A model generated the notes under the pieces. That model was not told the origin of the DNA. It searched no databases and saw only the letters and a list, made by a program, of their open reading frames with translations. Of a stretch of 14,707 nt of DNA, positions 1-8,038 are shown one piece after another; the stretch's first letter is position 1; every line of letters starts with the position of its first letter. The stretch covers positions 1 through 14,707 of the forward strand of contig DATJFH010000084.1 of NCBI GenBank assembly GCA_035495815.1, in the 5' to 3' direction. The translations under genes were made by a program, and so were the position numbers. This DNA is from DATJFH01 sp035495815. GTDB taxonomy: Bacteria > Acidobacteriota > Terriglobia > Bryobacterales > Bryobacteraceae.

Positions 1-1073
1 GCATTCCGGTAAGCGACCTGTTCCCCCACGTCGGCAGTTGCGTCGACGACATGTGTATCGTCCGCTCCATGGTAGGCGAGGGCGTGGATCACGGCGCCGC
101 TCTGCTGCAGTCGTTCACCGGCAGCAGCACGTTCACGCGGCCGAGCATGGGTTCCTGGGTGCTGTACGGCCTCGGATCGGAGAATCAGGATCTGCCCGGA
201 TTTGTCACCATCAAGCCGGCGCTCTCGCACGGCGGCGCCAAGAACTGGGGCTCGGCGTTCCTGCCCGGCTCGTTCCAGGGCACCGCCATCGGCAATGCGG
301 GCATGAACGTGGCCGATATCAAAGGCGAGCCGATCGAGTACCTTCTCAACAAGAAGTTCAGCGCCGAAGAGCAGCGTTTCGAGCTGGACATGCTGCAGAA
401 CATCAACCGCAAGCATGCCGAGATGCGGCAGCAGGACCCGCAGCTCGAAGCTCGTATTCAGGCTTTCGAGCTGGCGTTCCGCATGCAGGCCAAAGCGCCC
501 TCCGTATTCAAGGTGGAAGACGAATCGGAGGCCACCAGGAAGCTGTACGGCCTGGACGAAGAGGCCACGCGCGATTTCGGATGGCAATGCCTTCTGGCCC
601 GCCGCCTGTCCGAGCGCGGCGTCCGCTTCGTGCAGTGCACCCACAGTTATAAGTGGGATCAGCACGGCCAGCTCTACGCAAAGCACACTGAGAACGCAAA
701 AGAAGTGGACAAGCCGATCGCGGGACTCCTCAAAGACCTGAAGGCGCGAGGCATGCTGAAGGACACGCTGGTGATCTGGGCCGGCGAGTTCGGCCGCACG
801 CCGGTTTCGCAGGGCAACGACGGCCGCGACCACAACCCTTACGGCTATTCGATCTGGATGGCCGGCGGCGGACTCAAGCGCGGCTTCATCTACGGCGCGA
901 CGGATGACATCGGCTATCACGCTGTCGAGGATCGCATGCATATCCACGATTTCCACGCCACGGTCCTGCACCTGCTGGGGCTCGATCACGAGAAGCTCAC
1001 GTACCGCTTCAGCGGCCGCGATTTCCGGCTGACGGACGTGGCCGGAGTGGTCGCGAAGAAGATCATCGCCTGA
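1..1073 (+). CDS. DUF1501 domain protein (alkaline-phosphatase-like fold), 5' end missing
   Basis: The frame is open from the left edge and ends at TGA 1071-1073, so the gene starts outside the window. About 356 residues are visible; DUF1501 proteins are usually 430-490, so roughly 100 N-terminal residues are missing. The internal ATG at 51 is not the start, because the residues before it (ISDLFPHV-like, read VSDLFPHVGSCVDD) already fit the family. C-terminal family blocks are clear: GEFGRTP (783-803), GRDHNP (822-839), WMAGGG followed by K-x-GF, a TDDIGYHAVED stretch, HDFHATVLHLLGLDH and GRDFRLTDVAG. The Asp and His residues in these blocks resemble metal ligands of the sulfatase/alkaline phosphatase superfamily, but the biochemical role of DUF1501 is not established. 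In Planctomycetes and Acidobacteriota these genes often lie beside DUF1553/DUF1549 cytochrome-like genes, which would be upstream of this window. The glycosyltransferase gene begins 26 bases downstream and may be co-transcribed. Confidence 0.93.
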   Translation, partial: IPVSDLFPHVGSCVDDMCIVRSMVGEGVDHGAALLQSFTGSSTFTRPSMGSWVLYGLGSENQDLPGFVTIKPALSHGGAKNWGSAFLPGSFQGTAIGNAGMNVADIKGEPIEYLLNKKFSAEEQRFELDMLQNINRKHAEMRQQDPQLEARIQAFELAFRMQAKAPSVFKVEDESEATRKLYGLDEEATRDFGWQCLLARRLSERGVRFVQCTHSYKWDQHGQLYAKHTENAKEVDKPIAGLLKDLKARGMLKDTLVIWAGEFGRTPVSQGNDGRDHNPYGYSIWMAGGGLKRGFIYGATDDIGYHAVEDRMHIHDFHATVLHLLGLDHEKLTYRFSGRDFRLTDVAGVVAKKIIA

Positions 1074-1099
1074 AGAGTCGTTGCCGCCTCAAAACCACT

Positions 1100-2215
1100 G
1101 TGACGGTTGGATTTCATGCGCCGATGCCGCCGGCCCGAACCGGTGTCGCCGATTACGCGGCCGCCCTTCTTGCCGCGCTGCGAAAGATCGGAACCGTGGA
1201 ACTGGCGCCTGCCCGCGCCGATGTCCGCCTCTATCACGTCGGCAACAATGTGATCCATCGCGGCATCTACGCCCGCGCCCTGGCCGAGCCCGGCGTCGTC
1301 ACCCTGCATGACGCCATGCTGCAGCACCTGTTCCTGGGAACGCTCGGCGAGCAGGCCTACGTCGCCGAGTTTGTCTACAACTACGGCGAGTGGTCGCGGC
1401 ATCTTGCCGTGGACCTGTGGCACGGCCGGGCGGGTTCCGGGCTGCGTCCGGAATATTACCGGTACCCGATGCTCAAGCGGCTGGCCCAGCGCTCTCTCGC
1501 CATCGTGGTTCACAATCCGGAGGCGGCGCGCCTGGTGCATGCGCATGCGCCCGCCGCCCGCGTGATCGAAATCCCGTTCCTGTTCACTCCGCCTGAATTG
1601 CCCTCACCCGCGGAGGCCGTCCGCATCCGCCAACAGCTTTGCTCCGCGCCGTTTCTGTTCGGACTCTTCGGCTATCTGCGGGAGTCGAAGCGGGTTGCCC
1701 CGGCGTTGCGGGCGTTCCGAGCGGTGCGCGCGGAAAGACCCGACACCGCTTTTCTACTCGCGGGCGAGTTTCTCTCCCGGGACCTCGCCGGGGCCATCGA
1801 CCCGCTCTCGCGCCAGCCGGGCGTGATCCGGACCGGCTACCTTCCGGAGCGCGAATTCTGGCGCATGGCCGGCGCTACTGACGCCTGCGTCAATCTGCGC
1901 CATCCCAGCGCCGGCGAGACTTCCGCCATCAGCATCGCCTTCATGGGGATCGGCAAACCCGTTCTGGTGACCGGCGGCGGGGAAACCGGCGCGTTCCCGC
2001 CGGACGCCTGTCTCCGCGTCGATTCCGGGCCCGCTGAAGAAGAGATGCTCGCGGGCTACATGCTATCTTTAAGGCATCTATCCGGTTTCGGAGCGGGGAT
2101 CGGCCGGCGCGCCGCGGATCATATAGCCCGATACCACTCCGTTGAACGGGTTGCTGAACTGTATTGGAATTTACTGTGCGCGTATTGCCGGCCTGCTGTA
2201 TCCTCTGTAGCCTGA
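1100..2215 (+). CDS. GT-B fold glycosyltransferase, family 4-like
   Basis: This 371-residue protein probably transfers a sugar from a nucleotide-sugar donor in the cytoplasm; donor and acceptor cannot be read from the sequence. The N-terminal half opens with VGFHAPMPPARTGVADYA, the acceptor-domain strand and glycine-rich turn of many GT4 enzymes. The donor domain starts near residue 185, with a phosphate-binding-type GYLRESKR at 191-198 (Arg194, Lys197). The usual E-x7-E motif is altered: in SAGETSAISIAFMGIGKP, Glu273 is shifted by one position and the second glutamate is replaced by Ala280. The start is GTG at 1100. No Shine-Dalgarno sequence is visible, and the choice rests on fit to the family N-terminus; ATG at 1124 would cut into that strand. 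There is no signal peptide or clear membrane segment. The gene lies 26 bases after the DUF1501 gene, and its 3' end contains the start of the hydrolase gene in another frame. Confidence 0.88.
   Translation: MTVGFHAPMPPARTGVADYAAALLAALRKIGTVELAPARADVRLYHVGNNVIHRGIYARALAEPGVVTLHDAMLQHLFLGTLGEQAYVAEFVYNYGEWSRHLAVDLWHGRAGSGLRPEYYRYPMLKRLAQRSLAIVVHNPEAARLVHAHAPAARVIEIPFLFTPPELPSPAEAVRIRQQLCSAPFLFGLFGYLRESKRVAPALRAFRAVRAERPDTAFLLAGEFLSRDLAGAIDPLSRQPGVIRTGYLPEREFWRMAGATDACVNLRHPSAGETSAISIAFMGIGKPVLVTGGGETGAFPPDACLRVDSGPAEEEMLAGYMLSLRHLSGFGAGIGRRAADHIARYHSVERVAELYWNLLCAYCRPAVSSVA
2166..2169 (+). promoter_or_regulatory. Probable ribosome binding site (GGAA) for the hydrolase gene
   Basis: GGAA lies six bases before GTG 2176, inside the end of the glycosyltransferase gene. 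The alternative TTG start at 2164 has no purine-rich site upstream, so this element favours the GTG. It is only a short match. Confidence 0.4.
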
Positions 2216-3882
2216 TCGCAAGCGCGGCGTCGCTGCCGCCTGCCCGTCTCAAGAATCTCAACCTGCGCGTGGCCATGCGCGACGGCGTGCGCCTTTCGAC
2301 CAACGTGTTCCGTCCGGACGTCAAGACCCGCGTGCCCACCGTTCTGGTTCGCACTCCCTACGGCAAGGGCGCCGACCTCGCCCCCACCTACGAGCCCTTC
2401 ATCCAGCGCGGCTATGCCGTGGTGCTGCAGGACGTCCGCGGCCGCTACGCTTCCGGCGGCGTTTTCCAGCCATTCTCCCAGGAAGGGCCCGACGGGTACG
2501 ACACCCTCGACTGGATAGCCGCTCAACCCTGGTCGGACGGCAAGGTGGGGATGATCGGCGGATCTTACCTGGGCATCGCGCAATGGAAGGTTGCGCTTCA
2601 TAACAACCCCCACCTGAAGGCCATCTCCCCGGTCGTCTCCGGCTACGACGATTATCGCGATCGCTTCTATTCCCCCGGCGGGGCCATGAAACTCGGCCAT
2701 CGCCTGCTCTGGATGAGCCTCAATCTGACCGCGCCGGGCTTCACGCCGCCGGCGTTCGACCGGTTTGTGCTCCATCTTCCGCTGCGTACATCCGACCGCG
2801 CGGCCACCGGAAAAACCAGCGAGATGTGGCAGAGATCGGCGGAACATCCCGCCTACGATTCGTTCTGGCGATCCATGAGCGTGCGCGCCCAGATCGACCG
2901 CGTGCATGTCCCGTCGCTGGCCTTCGGAGGCTGGTACGACAATTTTGCTCAGAGCGACCTGGAAGCCTACTCGGCGCTCAAAGCCGCGGCGGAGCCGCAT
3001 CGCGTGGTGATCGGTCCGTGGCCGCACAACATGTCGATCAAGTTCCCGGGCGCCGACTTCGGAGCGCACTCCAGCATGCCCGTCCGCGCCATGCAGCTCG
3101 ATTGGATGGACTACTGGCTCAAGGGAAAATCTTCCGCCCTGATCGCTTCGGCGCCGGTCAAAATCTTCGTCATGGGCGCCGACGAATGGCGCGAAGAGCG
3201 GGAATGGCCGCTGGCGCGGGCCCGTCCCACCCGCTACTATCTCAGCGCGGCGAAAGCCGCCAACAGTATCGAGGGAGACGGCAGGCTGTCGAGCCGTCCT
3301 CCGGCGCAGCAGCCGTCCGACCAGTTCGTTTTCGATCCCCGCAATCCGGTCCCGACCCGCGGCGGATCGGTGTGCTGCAATCCGGCCGTCTTCCCTTGGG
3401 GGCCCCTCGACCAGCGTCCCGTCGAGCGCCGCCCCGACGTGCTGGTTTACACGTCGCACGCTTTGAGGAAGGATCTGGAGGTGACCGGCCCGGTCCGCGT
3501 CGTCCTGCACGTTTCCACTTCCGCGCCGGACACGGATTTCACAGCCAAGCTGGTAGACGTGTTTCCGGATGGAGAAGCGCGCCATCTGACGGACGGCATC
3601 CTGCGCCTGCGCTATCGCGATTCGCTCGAGAAGGCTGCTCCAGCCACACCTGGAAAAATCTACAGGATATCGATCGACGCGGGCGTCACCAGCAACGTCT
3701 TCCGCAAGGGCCACCGCATCCGGCTGGAAGTTTCCAGCAGCAATTTCCCGCGCTTCGACCGGAATCCGAATACGGGGCGGCCGGTGATCGACGAGACGGA
3801 ACTGCGGAAAGCGTCGCAAACCGTGTATCACGACCGGTCGCGGGAGTCTTACGTTTTGCTGCCTGTGATCCCCCGGAAATAG
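2176..3882 (+). CDS. CocE/NonD family alpha/beta hydrolase (X-Pro dipeptidyl-peptidase S15-like), exported
   Basis: This hydrolase of about 568 residues cleaves an ester or amide bond; the substrate is unknown. The family includes cocaine esterase, glutaryl-7-ACA acylases and X-Pro peptidases. The complete triad is visible, numbered from GTG 2176: Ser130 in GGSYLG, Asp255 in GGWYDNF and His284 in GPWPHN. The C-terminal part is the S15 jelly-roll domain, with blocks such as LVDVFPDGEARHLTDG and HRIRLEVSSSNFPRFDRN. Overall length is normal for the family. The frame opens at TTG 2164, but GTG 2176 is preferred because it has GGAA six bases upstream and gives a cleaner Sec signal peptide (MRVLPACCILCSLIASAAS, cleavage near residue 19). 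No proper lipobox is present. Either start lies inside the glycosyltransferase gene, with a 40- or 52-base overlap, which suggests co-expression. The gene ends 29 bases from the stop of the convergent carbonic anhydrase gene. Confidence 0.9.
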   Translation: MRVLPACCILCSLIASAASLPPARLKNLNLRVAMRDGVRLSTNVFRPDVKTRVPTVLVRTPYGKGADLAPTYEPFIQRGYAVVLQDVRGRYASGGVFQPFSQEGPDGYDTLDWIAAQPWSDGKVGMIGGSYLGIAQWKVALHNNPHLKAISPVVSGYDDYRDRFYSPGGAMKLGHRLLWMSLNLTAPGFTPPAFDRFVLHLPLRTSDRAATGKTSEMWQRSAEHPAYDSFWRSMSVRAQIDRVHVPSLAFGGWYDNFAQSDLEAYSALKAAAEPHRVVIGPWPHNMSIKFPGADFGAHSSMPVRAMQLDWMDYWLKGKSSALIASAPVKIFVMGADEWREEREWPLARARPTRYYLSAAKAANSIEGDGRLSSRPPAQQPSDQFVFDPRNPVPTRGGSVCCNPAVFPWGPLDQRPVERRPDVLVYTSHALRKDLEVTGPVRVVLHVSTSAPDTDFTAKLVDVFPDGEARHLTDGILRLRYRDSLEKAAPATPGKIYRISIDAGVTSNVFRKGHRIRLEVSSSNFPRFDRNPNTGRPVIDETELRKASQTVYHDRSRESYVLLPVIPRK

Positions 3883-3911
3883 CCGGCCGACTCAAGCGTC
3901 CCAATAGTAAC

Positions 3912-4601
3912 TTAGCGTCTCTTTCCGGATTGGCGAACATCCGGCCGAAATTTCTCGCCCGTCGAGGCGGCGGACGCGGCTGTCTCGAACACCCCGCTTG
4001 CTTCGTTGTAGGCCGTCACCGCGCCGGAGCCGATATGATAAACCCAGCCGTGCAAAGCAAGATCCCCTTGTTCCAGTCGAGCCGCAACCAGGGGATGTGA
4101 GCGCAGGTTTTTCAATTGTGCGAGCACGTTATTTTCCGTCAGCGCCAGAAGAACCTCGGCAGTCGGTTCCGGATCGCGGCATTCTACGTTTGTGTAGCGC
4201 AGCCATGCCGTCACGTTGGGATAAGGCAGCAGCAACTCGGGATTGAGTGCGCCCCGCATGACCCCGCAATCGGTGTGGCCGCAAACGATCACCTCCGGAA
4301 CCCTGAGGACACCCACCGCATATTCGATGGTGGCCGAAACACCGCCGATCGCATTGGGGTAAGGCGGCACGACATTGCCGATCACCCGGCAGATGAACAG
4401 CTCGCCCGGCTTGGTTTGGGTCAACAGGCAAGGGTCGATTCGAGAATCCGCGCAGGTGATGAATAGAGCCTCTGGACGCTGACCCATCGCCAGCCGTTCA
4501 AAAAGATCCTGATACTCCGGATAAACGTGCTTTTGGAATCGGGAGATACCCCCCAGGAATTTTTCAACTGGCACAACTACAGAGTACGCTATCTTTTTCA
4601 C
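3912..4601 (-). CDS. Beta-class carbonic anhydrase
   Basis: This enzyme interconverts CO2 and bicarbonate, using zinc, in the cytoplasm. The 229-residue protein has all the beta-class residues: Cys50, Asp52 and Arg54 in CADSR, and His109 and Cys112 in HTDCG, so three zinc ligands and the Asp-Arg dyad are present. Further family blocks are GNVVPPY, GGVSATIEYAVGVL and LHGWVYHIGSG. It most resembles the CynT/Can-type enzymes. The longest reading starts at GTG 4601. Family alignment begins around VEKFLGGISRFQ (residue 12), so GTG 4574 (residue 10) is also possible; neither has a convincing ribosome binding site. There is no signal peptide. The last 30 or so residues (after AYNEASGVFE) form a basic, low-complexity tail longer than in CynT. 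The gene stands alone on its strand, convergent with the hydrolase gene and divergent from the receptor gene. Confidence 0.95.
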   Translation of the reverse strand: MKKIAYSVVVPVEKFLGGISRFQKHVYPEYQDLFERLAMGQRPEALFITCADSRIDPCLLTQTKPGELFICRVIGNVVPPYPNAIGGVSATIEYAVGVLRVPEVIVCGHTDCGVMRGALNPELLLPYPNVTAWLRYTNVECRDPEPTAEVLLALTENNVLAQLKNLRSHPLVAARLEQGDLALHGWVYHIGSGAVTAYNEASGVFETAASAASTGEKFRPDVRQSGKRR

Positions 4602-4702
4602 CGGCGGATAGCTTCAAGGGCTGTTCACGACCCGGAATCTGCGATGCCTTCGCCGCTCACCCGAAATTCGCTACGCGATTCCGCACAAAACGCGCGCTGA
4701 GA

Positions 4703-4708
4703 TATACT
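4703..4708 (+). promoter_or_regulatory. Possible -10 box (TATACT) for the receptor-garD-permease operon
   Basis: TATACT matches five of six bases of the sigma-70 -10 consensus and stands out in a GC-rich divergent gap. It would place transcription start near 4715, leaving a leader of about 40 bases before GTG 4757. The -35 region is poor: the best 17-base-spaced hexamer, TCCGCA at 4680, matches three of six. The opposite strand reads TATATC here, so the carbonic anhydrase gene could use an overlapping promoter. Confidence 0.3.
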
Positions 4709-4746
4709 GGCCGAAGCGTTTCGCTAATACCAGACCTTTCCATAGT

Positions 4747-4751
4747 GAGGA
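4747..4751 (+). promoter_or_regulatory. Ribosome binding site (GAGGA) that decides the receptor start
   Basis: GAGGA lies five bases before GTG 4757, a good Shine-Dalgarno match at good spacing. The upstream in-frame GTG at 4745 overlaps this element and has no site of its own, so translation most likely begins at 4757. Confidence 0.65.
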
Positions 4752-4756
4752 ACCTC

Positions 4757-7700
4757 GTGAAGTTTCCCCGTGCTTTCGCAATAGCCCTGTTCGCAATCGC
4801 GCCTTGTCTGGCGCAGAACTCTCAGATTACCGGCCGCATCGCCGACCCTACAGGCGCCGTGGTAGCCAACGTTTCGGTGACGGTAACAAATTCCGACACC
4901 GGCGCCCGCCAGACCACCGCCAGCAATGGACAAGGCTACTTCACCACCTCGAAGCTCGACCCGGGCAATTATGAATTATCCATCAAGCACAGCGGCTTCC
5001 GCCCCGTGGCGCGAAAAGGGATCGTGCTGGCCGTCGACCAGACCATCCGCCTGGATATCGCTCTCGAAGTCGGCGACGTGAACCAGAGCATCGAGATCAC
5101 CGCCGCTCCTCCACTCATCGAGTCGGAGACGTCGAACGTCGGCCAGGTCGTCAATAATAAATCGATCGTCGAGATGCCGCTCAACGGCCGGAACGCCTGG
5201 GACCTGGCGATGCTCGCCGGGGGCACGGCTTACATCGACGCCATCGGAGACGCGGGCGAAATCCCGATCGTCTCGGTGGCCGGCAGCCGCACCGTCTCCC
5301 AGGGATTCATGCTCGACGGCGGCTCGGTCCAAAATGCAGGCCTGGCGCGCGGCCAGGCCGAGCTCGCTCCCATGGTGGACGCCGTGGAGGAATTCAAGGT
5401 CATCACCAACAATTACGCGGCCGAGTACGGGCGCACCGCCGGCGGCGTTTTCACCGCCGTTACCAAGTCGGGGACCAACCGGTTCCACGGATCCGTTTTC
5501 GAGTTCTTCCGCAACGACAAGATGGACGCCCGCAACTTCTTCGCGCTCACCAAGGCTCCGCTCAGGTACAACCAGTTCGGCGCGACGCTGGGCGGACCGA
5601 TCCGCAAGAACAAAACGCATTTCTTTGCGGCTTTCGAGGAGACCAAGACGACTCGCGGCAGCACGCTCCTGCTGACCGTACCCACGCCCCGGCAGATCGG
5701 CGGCGATTTCTCCAGCCTCTTCGACGCCACCGGATTCCGGCTGCCCATCTACGATCCCGCCACCCAGCGCGCCAATCCGTCCAACCCTACGCAGCTGATC
5801 CGCGACGCCTACCCGGGGAATGTCATTCCTGCGTCGCAGTTCGATCCGGTGGCCGTGAAGGCGCTCACCTATTACCCTGCCCCGAACCAGCCGGGCGCCA
5901 TCGCCGGCGCCAACAATTTCAACGTGAACATCGTCGCCCCCCGCATCCAGCGCCACGGGACTCTGCGCCTCGACCACGTCCTGACCGAAAAGGACCGCAT
6001 CTTCGGCCGCTTCGTCGCCCAGCAGAACGATGCGCCCCAGGCCAATGCTTTTGCCGAGGGCGCCGCCTCCGGCCAGGGCCCGGCCACGCGCAATATTTAT
6101 AACTTTGCACGCACCTACCTGGTCTCGTGGGTACGAACCCTGAGCCCGTCCGTCCTTAACGATTTCAAGTTCGCCACCATCGATCAGACGCGGGAGATTT
6201 TCCACGACAGCACCGACAAGAACTGGCCGGAGAAGCTCGGACTGCGGGGCGTCGGGCGGAATTCGTTCCCGATCTTCCGTCCCGCCGGGTTCACGTTTCT
6301 CGGCTCGCCCAATACGTTCCGCGACCAGACCAATCCCGGCAAGCAGCTCACCGAGACCCTGAGTGTCTATCGCGGCAGCCACAGCCTCAAGGCGGGCCTG
6401 GAGTACCGGCACACGCGCACCACCGACGAGTTCGACCGCATGCCGTCCGGCGATTTCACTTTCGCCCAGGCCGGCACCGGCCTGCCCGGTAACGCGCGCA
6501 GCGGCAACGGGCTGGCCACCATGCTGCTCGGTACGGTCACCAGCGCGTCCATCAACGATTCGCCGCTATTCGGATTCAACACGTACTACGTCGGCGTTTA
6601 TCTTCAGGACGACTGGAAAGTGACGCCCCGCCTGACGTTGAACCTCGGCGTCCGGTGGGACCTCGAGCCGGGCCGCGCGGCCGACGGCAATACCCAGAAC
6701 GGCTTCAGTTTCGACAAGATCCATCCCATCGCCAAAGTGCCGGGCGTGGTGACGTTCGCCGGCGTGGACGAGCCGGAGCGCCTCTTCAACACGGATAAGA
6801 ACAACTTTGCGCCGCGATTCGGCTTCGCATGGCGGCCGTTCGCCAGCGAGAAGACGGTGATCCGCGGCGGCTTCGGCCTGTTCTACAGCAATCCCGACGA
6901 TCAGGGCTACAGCAACAATGCCGTGCTCGGCTTCGCGACTCAAGGGCTGCTGGTCAGCGCCAACCAGGAACAGGGCTCCGCGTTTCTGCTTCGAACGGGC
7001 GTCAACGATGTCAAGGCGCCCGGGCCGGCCGACCGCACGCCGGCGTTCGGCATCAACGGCCCGATCGATTTCTACGAGCGGAACCGCTCGACGCCTTATT
7101 CCCTGCAGTATAATTTCGGCGTTCAGCATCAGCTCAAATCGTTTCTGATCTCCGGCCAGTACATGGCGAACCTCGGCCGCAGGCTCACCGGCGCGGTGAT
7201 GAGCATCAACCAGGTCCCTCCCGAGCTGGTCGGCAAAGCCGGAACTGTTCAATCCCGCCGCCCGTTCCCGCATTTCAGCGATGTCTCGGTGGATTCCCCC
7301 AATATCGGCTACTCCAGCTATCACGGATTTCTGCTCCGCGTGGAAAAGCAGTATCACAACGGATTCCAGTTTCTGTTCAACTATGCCTTCTCCAAGTTCA
7401 TCGACAATACGGACGCATTGATCGATTTCGGCGGCATTCCCGGCAACGGCTATCAGGATCTGTACAACCGGAGGCTGGACAAATCCCTCAGCTCGAACGA
7501 TCTCCGGCACAACTCGTCTTTCAACGTAATCTATGAGCTGCCCGCCGGACCGCGGCGGCGCTGGCTTTCCAGGGGACCGCTCAGCCAGATCCTCGGCGGC
7601 TGGCAGCTCTCCGCCCTGGGAGTCCTGCGCAGCGGAGCGCCGGTCGGGGTGAGCGCGCAGCAGAACACCTGCCAGTGCTCCTCGGTCGGCCCGCTGCGTC

Positions 7701-8038
7701 CGAACCTGCTGCGGAATCCGAACCTGCCCGTTGGACAGCGCGCCGTGGAGCGCTGGTTCGATACCTCGGCGTTTTCTCAGCCGGATCCGTTTCTGTTCGG
7801 AACCGCGGCCCGTTCCGTGGCGGAAGGCCCCGGTCTGGTCAATCTCAATCTCGCGCTCATGAAAAATTTCGTATTGCACGAACGCATCCGCCTGCAATTC
7901 CGCGGCGAGGCCTTCAACGCCTTCAACAAGCCTAACTTCGGAATGCCCGGACAAACCTTCGGCGCGCCCACCTTCGGGATCATCAACAACGCCCGGGACG
8001 GCCGCGTCATTCAGCTTGGACTCAAGATCTACTTCTGA
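4757..8038 (+). CDS. Oar-like TonB-dependent outer-membrane receptor with carboxypeptidase-regulatory-like domain
   Basis: This is a 1093-residue outer-membrane channel that should use TonB energy to import a bulky or scarce solute. From GTG 4757 it begins with a Sec signal peptide, MKFPRAFAIALFAIAPCLAQ. A carboxypeptidase-regulatory-like beta-sandwich follows at about residues 24-105 (ITGRIADPTGAVVANVSV through GNYELSIKHSGF). The plug comes next, with MPLNGRN near 140-146, SVAGSRTVSQGFMLDGGSV, and EYGRTAGGVFTAVTKSGTN. A large beta-barrel fills the rest and ends in VIQLGLKIYF, with the terminal aromatic residue needed for barrel assembly. The domain order and size match the Oar-like receptors that are abundant in Acidobacteriota. 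A longer reading from GTG 4745 adds four residues but lacks a ribosome binding site. No SusD partner is present. The stop overlaps the garD start by one base (TGATG), so the gene is coupled to a sugar-acid dehydratase. The ligand itself cannot be read from the sequence. Confidence 0.95.
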   Translation: MKFPRAFAIALFAIAPCLAQNSQITGRIADPTGAVVANVSVTVTNSDTGARQTTASNGQGYFTTSKLDPGNYELSIKHSGFRPVARKGIVLAVDQTIRLDIALEVGDVNQSIEITAAPPLIESETSNVGQVVNNKSIVEMPLNGRNAWDLAMLAGGTAYIDAIGDAGEIPIVSVAGSRTVSQGFMLDGGSVQNAGLARGQAELAPMVDAVEEFKVITNNYAAEYGRTAGGVFTAVTKSGTNRFHGSVFEFFRNDKMDARNFFALTKAPLRYNQFGATLGGPIRKNKTHFFAAFEETKTTRGSTLLLTVPTPRQIGGDFSSLFDATGFRLPIYDPATQRANPSNPTQLIRDAYPGNVIPASQFDPVAVKALTYYPAPNQPGAIAGANNFNVNIVAPRIQRHGTLRLDHVLTEKDRIFGRFVAQQNDAPQANAFAEGAASGQGPATRNIYNFARTYLVSWVRTLSPSVLNDFKFATIDQTREIFHDSTDKNWPEKLGLRGVGRNSFPIFRPAGFTFLGSPNTFRDQTNPGKQLTETLSVYRGSHSLKAGLEYRHTRTTDEFDRMPSGDFTFAQAGTGLPGNARSGNGLATMLLGTVTSASINDSPLFGFNTYYVGVYLQDDWKVTPRLTLNLGVRWDLEPGRAADGNTQNGFSFDKIHPIAKVPGVVTFAGVDEPERLFNTDKNNFAPRFGFAWRPFASEKTVIRGGFGLFYSNPDDQGYSNNAVLGFATQGLLVSANQEQGSAFLLRTGVNDVKAPGPADRTPAFGINGPIDFYERNRSTPYSLQYNFGVQHQLKSFLISGQYMANLGRRLTGAVMSINQVPPELVGKAGTVQSRRPFPHFSDVSVDSPNIGYSSYHGFLLRVEKQYHNGFQFLFNYAFSKFIDNTDALIDFGGIPGNGYQDLYNRRLDKSLSSNDLRHNSSFNVIYELPAGPRRRWLSRGPLSQILGGWQLSALGVLRSGAPVGVSAQQNTCQCSSVGPLRPNLLRNPNLPVGQRAVERWFDTSAFSQPDPFLFGTAARSVAEGPGLVNLNLALMKNFVLHERIRLQFRGEAFNAFNKPNFGMPGQTFGAPTFGIINNARDGRVIQLGLKIYF

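Noticed and set aside
2119..3831. A 570-codon open frame antisense to the hydrolase gene
   Set aside because: It is in exact codon-to-codon register with the sense gene, so it stays open simply because the sense strand avoids TTA, CTA and TCA codons. The protein has no recognisable domain, while the sense protein has a full catalytic triad.
3873..3928. Inverted repeat CCGGAAA (3873-3879) and TTTCCGG (3922-3928) around the convergent hydrolase and carbonic anhydrase stops
   Set aside because: The arms are 7 bp with a 42-base loop and no T-run, too weak to call a terminator.
2826..4100. A 424-codon plus-strand frame overlapping the hydrolase and carbonic anhydrase genes
   Set aside because: It is arginine/proline-rich out-of-frame sequence across two well-supported genes on opposite strands.
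4976..7954. Two long open frames (478 and 462 codons) antisense to the receptor gene
   Set aside because: Both are in codon register with the receptor and are explained by its GC-rich codon use. No ribosome binding site or domain was seen.
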